A stretch of 19,744 bases of DNA from positions 1 through 19,744 of the forward strand of contig JAIOSX010000015.1 in NCBI GenBank assembly GCA_021107345.1, in the 5' to 3' direction. Of this stretch, positions 1 through 6,787 are shown in pieces. Origin of the DNA: Candidatus Aegiribacteria sp. GTDB lineage: Bacteria; Fermentibacterota; Fermentibacteria; Fermentibacterales; Fermentibacteraceae. Each line of letters opens with the position of its first letter. Positions within the stretch are counted from its first letter, which is position 1. Position numbers and translations under genes: made by a program. The notes beneath the pieces were generated by a model, which worked only from the letters and a program-made list of their open reading frames with translations, did no database searches and had not been told where the DNA came from.

Positions 1-1458
1 AGCAATCAGGCACATCGCGATTATTCCCGCTATCATGCCTCTGTTGATGGACTGCTGGCCCAGACTTGGCCCTATGGTCTGTTCTTCAGCAATTACAAGT
101 TCTGCAGGCAGGGAACCAGCTTTCAGTACCAACCGAAGGTCTCTTGCCTCTTCGGTCGAGAACCCCCCTGACAATCTGGTTCCTGATCCGGATATCCGCT
201 CGCGTATGGTCGCGGCGGAGTATACTGTGCCGTCAAGAACTATGGCTACCCGCTTATCGACATTATTCCCTGTAATCTGCTCCCAGTTCCGGGCTCCGTC
301 CGAATCAAACTCCAGAATGAGATAGGGATTATTCGAAAGAGACTGGGCGCTTCCCATGCGGATTCTGACATCGGTAAGATTCGCTCCGGTAAGAAGGTAT
401 TCCTCGTTTACCTGATCAACCTGGCGTTCCCAGCCCAGGGTCATATTCCGAGGAAGAATATACAGAGTCCTGAGTGACCCCTGTGGAGTCTCTTCAAGCC
501 TGCCGAATGTAAAGCGGAGATTGGCTTCAACCATTATAGAATCCACATCCGGACGGTTGATAATGTCATTGAGCTGATCCATTTTATCACCGGTATAAAC
601 GATCCAGTCTCCTGGTGATATTCCCATGGTGCTTCTGATTATTTCCTCAGGTGCAATCTCTATTAAACTTGCAAGACTCCCCGGACGTTCCATCTCCGGA
701 AGCGATATTTCAACAGGTAAGCCCTCTTCTTCAGTTCCCTGCTGGGCAAGAGAAAAGCCTTCCTGAGCGTCAACCTGAACTGCTGAGTCGGGGTCCTGAA
801 GAGATAATTCAGTGATATCCATGGCACGGGAAGATTCTCCCAGAAGGCTGTCAAGCGAGACCGGTTCTTCAATATCATTACCGGTCAGGAGATTATCTAT
901 TGTCCTGAGAACAGGGGCGCTGGATACAGTAGGGTGTTCATCGGAAGGGTATGCTACGAGCTTGAACTCAAGCAATGCCTGTCGTTCAACAATTGACCTT
1001 GCTCTTTCGGGATCACGCACTCCAGGCAGCTGTACTACTATCCTGTCGCTGCCCTGCCTGGTGATGGAAGGTTCGGATACGCCGAATTCGTTTATCCTGT
1101 TCCTGATAACTTCCAGTGCCTGATCTATGGCCTCTTCTTCGTCCAGGCCGGGAGTCGGTATTACCATGTAAGACAGATACATGCCACCCTGGAGGTCTAG
1201 TCCCAGCTTTATGGTTCCTTCACTGGTGCGATAAAGAGCTCTGTATTCCTCCAGAAGGCTCTCTCCGCCCTCGCTCTGCAGGCTGTCCAGTACTGCTCTG
1301 AGATGAGGATTGTCCGTTTCTGGCTGAACGCTGGCCTCCGCCCGGTCCCTTTCTCTGGCAGGCATTGTATACCATCGCAGGGTCGGCCAGACCATGAAGA
1401 TTGACACTATAAACAGAGCTATTGAAGTCCAGTTACGCCATTTGGCGACCTTTGTCAT
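1..1458 (-). CDS. secD: Protein translocase subunit SecD (3' end outside the window)
   Basis: SecD works with SecF in the inner membrane and uses the proton gradient to help complete Sec-dependent export. The 486 codons in the window begin with a cytoplasmic basic stretch and one membrane helix (about residues 10-28). The family signature LGLDLQGG is at residues 85-92. RINEFGVSEP and VVQLPG follow at 121-146, then a long periplasmic region with YLLTGANLTDVRI (354-366). IGPSLGQQSI at 462-471 leads into the second helix, where the window ends. Helices 2-6 are therefore missing and secF cannot be seen. The start is ATG at 1458 with the Shine-Dalgarno GGAGG (complement of 1468-1472) nine bases upstream. 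The length of the periplasmic part fits the long, E. coli-like form. The identification rests on several collinear motifs and is firm; only the C-terminus is unknown. Confidence 0.97.
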   Translation of the reverse strand, partial: MTKVAKWRNWTSIALFIVSIFMVWPTLRWYTMPARERDRAEASVQPETDNPHLRAVLDSLQSEGGESLLEEYRALYRTSEGTIKLGLDLQGGMYLSYMVIPTPGLDEEEAIDQALEVIRNRINEFGVSEPSITRQGSDRIVVQLPGVRDPERARSIVERQALLEFKLVAYPSDEHPTVSSAPVLRTIDNLLTGNDIEEPVSLDSLLGESSRAMDITELSLQDPDSAVQVDAQEGFSLAQQGTEEEGLPVEISLPEMERPGSLASLIEIAPEEIIRSTMGISPGDWIVYTGDKMDQLNDIINRPDVDSIMVEANLRFTFGRLEETPQGSLRTLYILPRNMTLGWERQVDQVNEEYLLTGANLTDVRIRMGSAQSLSNNPYLILEFDSDGARNWEQITGNNVDKRVAIVLDGTVYSAATIRERISGSGTRLSGGFSTEEARDLRLVLKAGSLPAELVIAEEQTIGPSLGQQSINRGMIAGIIAMCLIA

Positions 1459-1573
1459 ATGTAATAACCTCCGAGGAACCTTCATCAGTTGTCAGAAAAC
1501 CTTGACATACCGAGAAAACGCGGCTGGTATCAAAACCTGCCGTTCTGTGATTAAGTAATCCAGTGCAAATCAG

Positions 1574-1593
1574 GCAGAATATAATAATTCTGC
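1574..1593 (-). repeat. Perfect inverted repeat in the secD leader
   Basis: GCAGAAT and ATTCTGC form seven-base perfect arms around a six-base ATAATA loop, about 115 bases upstream of the secD start. It could be an RNA hairpin in the leader or a protein-binding dyad. No T-tract follows on the minus strand, so it is not an evident terminator. SecD leaders elsewhere can carry regulatory RNA, but I recognise no known motif here. Confidence 0.4.
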
Positions 1594-1602
1594 AGGGAGT
1601 GA

Positions 1603-1631
1603 TGAATACCTACTGAAATAGAATGTGTCAA
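1603..1631 (-). promoter_or_regulatory. Candidate sigma-70 promoter for secD
   Basis: Read on the minus strand, TTGACA (complement of 1626-1631) is followed after 17 bases by TATTCA (complement of 1603-1608). The -35 box is perfect and the -10 box is poor (3 of 6). Transcription would start about 140 bases before secD and leave a leader containing the 1574-1593 hairpin. This is sequence matching only. Confidence 0.35.
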
Positions 1632-1649
1632 CAAGGTTAATGATAAGCC

Positions 1650-2048
1650 TTATCTGCTTGTATCGTTCAATTCAAACCGCAGAGGCTCTCCGTCAGGGGT
1701 ATGACAGAGAAAGGAAAGCCCTCTGCCCGGTACAATATATGTTACCACGTGATCGAAACCGTGGCTGCTAAGAGTCCTGGTTATATAAAGATTGGCCTCA
1801 TGTACCGATATGGTATTCAGCAGGTCCATTGACTTTACTATAGTATCCGCCGAGGTCGAATGTACATCTCTGAAGCCGGAACCGAAGCAGATTTCCGCAA
1901 AATCATGCTCAATAAGCATCAAGGGATCAGTCTCCTCAGGAATTCCGCCTCCATCCTCAATGGTTTCCTGCCCGCCCGTAACTACAGAGAACAAACCCGC
2001 CACCGCAGTTAGCGCAAGAATTATCAGGCCTATCTCACTCCATTTCAT
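1650..2048 (-). CDS. Small membrane-anchored protein of unknown function
   Basis: The 132-residue protein has one hydrophobic N-terminal segment (about residues 6-25, GLIILALTAVAGLFSVV). It acts either as a signal peptide or as an anchor with the rest outside the inner membrane. An acidic, glycine- and proline-rich linker (26-42) precedes a compact soluble domain of about 90 residues with two cysteines (54 and 114). I recognise no family. The ATG at 2048 is preceded by a G-run (complement of 2061-2065) that is somewhat far for an ideal ribosome site. It lies on the same strand as secD, 191 bases upstream, and diverges from the outer-membrane protein gene at 2152. Its length, frame and hydrophobic N-terminus support a real gene; a link to secretion is only suggested by position. 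Confidence 0.6.
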   Translation of the reverse strand: MKWSEIGLIILALTAVAGLFSVVTGGQETIEDGGGIPEETDPLMLIEHDFAEICFGSGFRDVHSTSADTIVKSMDLLNTISVHEANLYITRTLSSHGFDHVVTYIVPGRGLSFLCHTPDGEPLRFELNDTSR

Positions 2049-2151
2049 TTTCTATTATTTTCCCCCGGTACATTCATACTGGAAATATGTTTGAGCAAAA
2101 AGAAGTTTCTCTTCATCCACCTCCAGGTCCATACGAATATAAGGGAGTATC

Positions 2152-2904
2152 ATGATAAAAGTATTTCTTGCTGTTATTACCGTTCTGTCAACAGGGTTTG
2201 CAGACGGTGACCCAGTTCAGGGAATGGCTGCTCAGGGAGGACTCAGCGGCTTTGTATTCCTGCCCGGAAGCGATGTGCTGCAGGAGGGTTGTCTGCGTAT
2301 TCAGGGACGTCTGAATTATATAGACCTGAAAGGCTCTTCAGACAGTTATCTTGTTCTCCCGCTGAATGTAACCTGGGGATGGATGCAAGGGGTTGAGATA
2401 GGGGGAGAGATTCCTTTCTACCTTCATTCTGTGGAGGAAGACAGAGTCCTTGGAGATATTACCGCAGGATGCGCCTGGCTGTATGAAACCGCAAGAGGTG
2501 GGTCAGCCATTGTTCTCAGAGGTCAATTCAGGCTGCCAACAGGACAGAAGGGGCGTGACCGTGGTTCCGAGCTTGCATTCGGAGTTGCAACCGGTACGAC
2601 CTTCCGCCTTTTCCGCCTTCAGGCTTCAGCTTCGTACATACTCAACGGAGACCGCAATCCTTTTAAGGACAGAATCATCGATTATATGGATTTCTCCATT
2701 GGAGGCGCCAGCTACGTTACAGAGAATCTGCAGATAGTCTGCGCGATGGACGGGAACACATTGCGTGATTTCGGCCTGAGCGGTTCCGGCGTTCTTTACG
2801 CTTTCGACAATGTATCTCTGTTTGCAGTCATCAGAGCGGGACTGAGCGGTTACGAAACATACAGTATCTCGGCAGGAGCTGCCTGGACGGGGTCAGGATT
2901 CTAA
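2152..2904 (+). CDS. Predicted outer-membrane beta-barrel protein
   Basis: The 250-residue product starts with a signal peptide (MIKVFLAVITVLSTGFA, cleavage probably before DGD). The rest alternates short amphipathic strands rich in Gly, Tyr, Phe and Ser, for example LPLNVTWGWMQGVEIGGEIPF, LRGQFRLPTGQ and FRLFRLQASASYILNGD. The pattern resembles barrels annotated as transporters of the MetA/phenol-degradation type or DUF3187-like proteins. The protein ends in Phe, the usual last residue recognised by the BAM complex. The ATG follows AAGGGAG (2141-2147) at good spacing. It is convergent with the iscS gene, with only six bases between the stop codons and no visible terminator. The substrate cannot be told from the sequence. 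Confidence 0.75.
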   Translation: MIKVFLAVITVLSTGFADGDPVQGMAAQGGLSGFVFLPGSDVLQEGCLRIQGRLNYIDLKGSSDSYLVLPLNVTWGWMQGVEIGGEIPFYLHSVEEDRVLGDITAGCAWLYETARGGSAIVLRGQFRLPTGQKGRDRGSELAFGVATGTTFRLFRLQASASYILNGDRNPFKDRIIDYMDFSIGGASYVTENLQIVCAMDGNTLRDFGLSGSGVLYAFDNVSLFAVIRAGLSGYETYSISAGAAWTGSGF

Positions 2905-2910
2905 CCATTT

Positions 2911-4062
2911 CTATTTTGCGTAGGGTGAGATCTCTCTGAGCTTCTCAATGATGGGTGGAAGAATTTCCAATACATAGTCGATCTCCCTGCCGGTGGTATA
3001 TCTGCTCAGACTGAACCGCAGGGCTGTGTTGGCGTCGACAGTATTAATACCCATTGCAGCAAGAACGTAGCTGGGGGATTCTTCCCCGGTGCTGCATGCG
3101 GAACCGGAAGAAACGCAGATTCCTTCCATGTCCAGAAGGGTCATCACCGCCTCACTTTCGACTCCCCTGAACAGCACTGTCGCAGTATTTGGAAGTCTCC
3201 CGGCATTCGCTCCCGCTATAACCGCTCCGGGGCAACTTTCAAGGATACCTCTCTCCAGTCTTTCAAGCAGCACCCCTGTTCTGCCGTTTCCCTCCGAAAG
3301 GTACCTTATCGCCAGTTCAGCCGCTACTCCGAGCCCTACAATACCGGCAACGTTGTAAGTGCCTGCCCGCATACCTTTTTCCTGATGGCCTCCCAGCATG
3401 AAGGGGGAAATGTTTGTACCATTTCTTATGAAAAGGGCTCCCGCTCCTTTCGGTCCGTGAAGCTTGTGGGCAGAAATACTGAGCATGTCTATGTCCATTG
3501 ATTCAACATCCACAGGGATCTTACCTGCAGCCTGAACCGCGTCAGTATGAAAAAGCGCTCCGGATTCATGAGCGTTGCGGGCTGCTTCCGCAACCGGCAT
3601 TATGACACCGGTTTCGTTGTTGGCCATCATTATGGAAACCAGGCCTGTCCGTTCGCTTATACAGCTTTCAAGAGAATTCATATTCAGGGTTCCATCGCTG
3701 TTTACTTCCGAAATTCCAACAGGATGCCCCTTATTCCTGATGTATTCAGCTGTTTCAAGAACTGCCGGGTGCTCTATTCTTGAAATAACAAGTCCCGGTT
3801 TCAGCGGGTTTATCGCAGTTGCTCCAATGAGAGCCGTGTTATCGCTTTCGGTTCCCCCCGATGTAAACACTATCTCCTCGGCATTGGCTCCGATGAGAGC
3901 AGCGACCTTCTCCCTTGCCGCCTCGATATCTTCCACGATACCGCTTCCGAAGGAATGGAAGCTGGAGGGATTGCCGAATCTCTCCGTAAGAAAGGGAAGC
4001 ATGGCGTCCAGTACCTCCGGTGCAATTCTTGTAGTGGCGTTATTGTCCAGATATATTTTCAA
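2911..4062 (-). CDS. iscS: Cysteine desulfurase, IscS/NifS family
   Basis: This PLP enzyme takes sulfur from cysteine as an enzyme-bound persulfide and passes it to the scaffold protein encoded just upstream. Its 383 residues match the family length. The PLP lysine is K200 in SAHKLHGPKGAG, with the ring-stacking histidine H98 in RIEHPAVLE. The phosphate-binding region is TSGGTESDNTA (67-77), and H172 and D174 lie in FHTDAVQ. The catalytic cysteine is C323 in SSGSACSTGEESPS, on the flexible loop. MRAGTYNVAG (231-240) is the usual RxGTxN motif. The start overlaps the stop of the scaffold gene in an ATGA arrangement, so translation is probably coupled. Whether to call it IscS or NifS is arbitrary; the Rrf2-IscU context favours general housekeeping Fe-S assembly. 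Confidence 0.97.
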   Translation of the reverse strand: MKIYLDNNATTRIAPEVLDAMLPFLTERFGNPSSFHSFGSGIVEDIEAAREKVAALIGANAEEIVFTSGGTESDNTALIGATAINPLKPGLVISRIEHPAVLETAEYIRNKGHPVGISEVNSDGTLNMNSLESCISERTGLVSIMMANNETGVIMPVAEAARNAHESGALFHTDAVQAAGKIPVDVESMDIDMLSISAHKLHGPKGAGALFIRNGTNISPFMLGGHQEKGMRAGTYNVAGIVGLGVAAELAIRYLSEGNGRTGVLLERLERGILESCPGAVIAGANAGRLPNTATVLFRGVESEAVMTLLDMEGICVSSGSACSTGEESPSYVLAAMGINTVDANTALRFSLSRYTTGREIDYVLEILPPIIEKLREISPYAK

Positions 4063-4646
4063 CGGGAAACACTCACTTTCACTTTCTTTCCGGTCCTTTT
4101 CTGTAATTCTCTTTCCAGTACTGCTGCGACAATTGCAGCATCTCCTCCTGAAAGGCTGACAGAAACTCGCTGAGGATGAATGTGTTCTATACTGATACTT
4201 CCGTTTCCAGCGGCTGCCGCAAGATCTTCAGGCATTTCATAAATGATGGAATCAAGATGTTCAGCGGTATTGTTCCTTCGGTGTTTGAAGTCAACAATTG
4301 CCATCGAAAGTGCTTCGTGCCCCATTACGGAACAGTGATATTTCTCCTCCGGCATTCCACCGAGAAAATCCACTATCTGATCGTTGCTGATATTGAGAGC
4401 TTCTTCCAGAGTCTTACCCTTTGCTATTTCCGTAAGGGCGGAGGAAGCAGCAATAGCGCCGGCACATCCGAAGGTCATAAATCTGATTTCTTTGATTCTA
4501 TCTTCGTCATCCACCTGGATATCAAGGGTCATGGCATCTCCACACTGAGGGGAACCAACCTCTGAATGCCCGTCGGGATTCAACAGTTGACCGGAATTCC
4601 TTGGATTCATGAAATGATCCATGAGTATTTCCGAATATTTCCACAT
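4059..4646 (-). CDS. iscU: Fe-S cluster scaffold IscU/NifU-N with a C-terminal extension
   Basis: The first 125 or so residues form an IscU domain on which [2Fe-2S] clusters are assembled. The three ligand cysteines are C35 (QCGDAMTL, with the conserved D37), C61 (FGCAGAIAASS) and C105 (YHCSVMGHEAL, preceded by K103). The N-terminal sequence DHFMNPRNSG is typical. IscU proteins normally end near residue 128, but this one continues for about 70 residues with a low-complexity Ala/Gly hinge (142-149) and a small alpha/beta-looking domain. That domain has no cysteine, so it is neither the NifU C-terminal CxxC domain nor the BFD-like ferredoxin domain of classical NifU. It lies between the Rrf2 gene (10-base gap) and iscS (ATGA overlap), in one operon. 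The scaffold role is firm; the extension is unexplained. Confidence 0.95.
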   Translation of the reverse strand: MWKYSEILMDHFMNPRNSGQLLNPDGHSEVGSPQCGDAMTLDIQVDDEDRIKEIRFMTFGCAGAIAASSALTEIAKGKTLEEALNISNDQIVDFLGGMPEEKYHCSVMGHEALSMAIVDFKHRRNNTAEHLDSIIYEMPEDLAAAAGNGSISIEHIHPQRVSVSLSGGDAAIVAAVLERELQKRTGKKVKVSVSR

Positions 4647-4656
4647 TGATATGTTC

Positions 4657-5106
4657 CTAGATATTTCTCTCCGTAAGATCTTTAAGCGTTTTTTCCTTCA
4701 TATATGAATAGTACATGTTCCTGAGCGTCATCCATAGAGATCTGGTTACGCATGTTTCCTGAAGTGTACAACTCGCCTGGCTGATGCCGCTCTCAGGAGA
4801 ACAGCTGTTTTCTCCGGAAATACAGTTCGTCGGGAGAAAATCAGCTTCAAGAACAGTTACTACATCGAAAAGGCTGATCTCTTCGGGTGGCATCCCAAGA
4901 ACATACCCCCCCCCTGGGCCCCTTTTCCCTTTAACTATTCCGTTGGTTCTAAGCAGACCGAAAATCTGTTCAAGATAGCGTACAGAAACCTGTTCCTGCT
5001 CTGAGAGCAGGGCAAGGGATACGGGTTGTTTTTCTCCCTTACTCATCATTCTGGCCATCCGCGAGAGAACACGCAGCGCATACCGGCTTCTTGTAGAAAT
5101 AAGCAT
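4657..5106 (-). CDS. Rrf2/IscR-family Fe-S-sensing transcriptional regulator
   Basis: The 149-residue protein has the Rrf2 winged helix: MLISTRSRYALRVLSRMA at the N-terminus, VSVRYLEQIFGLL (40-52) as recognition helix, and the wing RGPGGGYVLG (62-71). Four cysteines at 95, 102, 113 and 119 sit where IscR binds its [2Fe-2S] cluster (C92, C98 and C104 in E. coli), so redox or cluster sensing is likely. It is the first gene of an operon with iscU and iscS, as in isc loci, and probably represses that operon when the cluster is bound. The ATG follows a G-rich ribosome site. The wing is encoded by nine consecutive G residues (C-run 4906-4914 on the plus strand), a possible slippage site. It could be called iscR, but I keep the family name because ligand spacing differs. 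Confidence 0.93.
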   Translation of the reverse strand: MLISTRSRYALRVLSRMARMMSKGEKQPVSLALLSEQEQVSVRYLEQIFGLLRTNGIVKGKRGPGGGYVLGMPPEEISLFDVVTVLEADFLPTNCISGENSCSPESGISQASCTLQETCVTRSLWMTLRNMYYSYMKEKTLKDLTERNI

Positions 5107-5122
5107 ATATCTTTTCCCCCCA

Positions 5123-5136
5123 ATTCCTATCGGAAT
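5123..5136 (-). promoter_or_regulatory. Candidate Rrf2 operator (dyad)
   Basis: ATTCC and GGAAT arms flank TATC, just downstream of the -10 box and over the expected transcription start of the regulator's own operon. Rrf2 proteins commonly autorepress, so this dyad is the best operator candidate. The arms are short (five bases) and could occur by chance. Confidence 0.35.
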
Positions 5137-5139
5137 ATG

Positions 5140-5167
5140 AGTATATTGAGATTTACCGTCCCGTCAA
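5140..5167 (-). promoter_or_regulatory. Promoter of the rrf2-iscU-iscS operon
   Basis: On the minus strand TTGACG (complement of 5162-5167) and TATACT (complement of 5140-5145) are separated by 16 bases. Each box matches the sigma-70 consensus at five of six positions. The -35 box overlaps the stop codon of the upstream gene, so the Fe-S operon appears to have its own transcription start about 27 bases before the regulator gene. Confidence 0.6.
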
Positions 5168-5694
5168 GTAATTCTTTTTCTACGATAGTAATTTTTTGAC
5201 AGTACGCTTCCCACTGCAATTGCTGCCGTTCCGGTCATCATAAGAAGAAGGGCCAGTCTCAGGGCGGCTGGAAGGGGATCTCCGGTTTCTCCACTGCCGG
5301 CAAAGAAGATCTCAAGGTCAAGGATTATCGATGCCGGACGGTAGTTGCCTCTGTTGCTGATAACAAGGGCGTAGCTACCCAGTCCCGGAATTTCCATTTC
5401 AAATGAGCCTGTTGATATTGATAAGTACTCCAGCGTATCAACCGTTCCGGCATTGTTTTTCCACCTCAGATAATCATCTATATGAAGAAGTATCAGTTCA
5501 ACGAACGCCGTATCCGGGCTGATACTGATATTCCCCTGGAGGCTGGCACTGTCCGAGAGGTGCTCAGGAAGTACGAATCTTACTGACCTGTAACTGGCTA
5601 CGGGAATTCCCATTGTTTCCTGACACAGCAGAGTAATGCTTCCCGCATTCAGAAGCTGGGCAACAAGTGATATGGCAAGCATAAGAATCTTCAT
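5164..5694 (-). CDS. Secreted protein with C-terminal membrane anchor, unknown function
   Basis: From ATG at 5694 the product has 176 residues: a signal peptide (MKILMLAISLVAQLLNAGS), a beta-rich domain of about 110 residues, one transmembrane helix near the end (LPAALRLALLLMMTGTAAIAVGSVL) and a basic cytoplasmic tail NYYRRKR. This is a type I membrane topology. The stretch GSFEMEIPGLGSYALVISN loosely recalls the sandwich pattern of GOLD-like domains, but I do not claim homology. A GTG at 5730 would add 12 residues in front of the signal peptide; I prefer 5694 because the signal then begins at once. Neither start has a Shine-Dalgarno sequence. The gene lies upstream of the Fe-S operon on the same strand and is divergent from the acyltransferase gene. 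No family is recognised. Confidence 0.6.
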   Translation of the reverse strand: MKILMLAISLVAQLLNAGSITLLCQETMGIPVASYRSVRFVLPEHLSDSASLQGNISISPDTAFVELILLHIDDYLRWKNNAGTVDTLEYLSISTGSFEMEIPGLGSYALVISNRGNYRPASIILDLEIFFAGSGETGDPLPAALRLALLLMMTGTAAIAVGSVLSKNYYRRKRIT

Positions 5695-5788
5695 AGGATT
5701 TAGTATAGTACCAGCAGGCAAAAATGACACATCTATGACCCGGGCTGAAAATTGATACCGGGAGAACAGCTGAGAAGAAGGTGAAATT

Positions 5789-6787
5789 CTGTCACTGAGA
5801 GGTACTTACTATCACACTATCTCCGGGCTGACGAAAATTCTCGGGTTCAGGGGGGCAGAATTCCTCGCGGGTATTCTTTCCTCGATCAGATATCTTGGCA
5901 ACAGGAAAATGAACGGTGTTTATCTGGGACACCTTTCAAGGGTTTTCCCTGAAACGAGCGAAACCCGGCTTAGAAACCTGCTCAAAGGATACTGGAGAGT
6001 ACATCAGAGAGCTCTTCTCGGCCTATTTTATTCAGCGAGACTCAGCAGGGCAAATGTACCGGGGATTGTGTGCTGGGAGAACAGGGATCTTCTTGACGAG
6101 GCTGTTAAAGAGGGAAAGGGCGTTCTGTTGCTTGTACCTCACTTCGGCGACGAACGAACCCTTCACATTCTACTGGCGATTACAGGTTACACGATGCACG
6201 TTATCTCATCAAGGTATGCCGATGCTCCTGAAATTCTGAAGGAGGCGAGACTGAAAGTAAGCCGGAGATGGCACCATGTTGCCTTCCCCGATGAACCTCT
6301 CCGCTGGCTATACGATGCTATAGAAAGAGGAGAAGTCATACAGATATCCCCCACAGGGTGGGGTGGGCTGAAAGGTCACTGGGTGAAGAGCTTCGGGGTT
6401 CCGGTTCTAGCTTCCTCTACGCCTGTCAGGCTTGCTAAATCAACGGGATGCAGGCTGCTGATAGCTTACAACAGAGTTCTTCCGGGAATGAAGTATCATA
6501 TAGCATTTCACAGGTTCGATCCGGAGAGTCTGGATATTACCGGCACCGAGCAGCTTTTTTCGAATTATGAAGCTATCGCAAAACAGTATCCTGAGCAGTA
6601 CAACTGGATGAATCTGGTTATAAGGCACAGGGAAACCAATACCATAGTCAGGCTGGGAAGCATTCCTACGGAGGAATCAGTTGTTGAAGCAACCGCAGTT
6701 CATGCTGACTGGGATGCGACCAATATCAAAGACTTTCAGACGGCTTCCTCCATATCAGCCTTGCCGGTTTCAACAGTGGCGGAATAG
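5789..6787 (+). CDS. LpxL/HtrB-like lysophospholipid or lipid A acyltransferase
   Basis: This family transfers an acyl chain to lipid A precursors or related lipids at the inner membrane. Family features are RVFPE near the N-terminus, GKGVLLLVPHFGDE, the later block GVPVLASSTPVRLAKSTG and the C-terminal YPEQYNWMNL. The first canonical start, ATG 5909, gives 292 residues. The frame stays open upstream to a TGA at 5771, and the extra residues (GLTKILGFRGAEFLAGILSS then RYLGNRK) resemble the N-terminal helix that precedes FPE in relatives. I therefore place the start at CTG 5789, six bases after AAGGTG (5778-5783), giving about 333 residues. This choice is uncertain. The usual HX4(D/E) motif reads HFGDER, with Arg at the acid position. 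The 3' end overlaps the convergent gene by 52 bases. The acceptor substrate is unknown. Confidence 0.82.
   Translation: MSLRGTYYHTISGLTKILGFRGAEFLAGILSSIRYLGNRKMNGVYLGHLSRVFPETSETRLRNLLKGYWRVHQRALLGLFYSARLSRANVPGIVCWENRDLLDEAVKEGKGVLLLVPHFGDERTLHILLAITGYTMHVISSRYADAPEILKEARLKVSRRWHHVAFPDEPLRWLYDAIERGEVIQISPTGWGGLKGHWVKSFGVPVLASSTPVRLAKSTGCRLLIAYNRVLPGMKYHIAFHRFDPESLDITGTEQLFSNYEAIAKQYPEQYNWMNLVIRHRETNTIVRLGSIPTEESVVEATAVHADWDATNIKDFQTASSISALPVSTVAE

Noticed and set aside
3575..4159. A 194-residue open frame on the plus strand
   Set aside because: It lies opposite iscS and the end of iscU, whose catalytic motifs are intact; the frame is a shadow.
4906..4914. Frameshift in the Rrf2 gene at the G-tract
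   Set aside because: The frame is intact through the tract and the wing motif and downstream cysteines read correctly.
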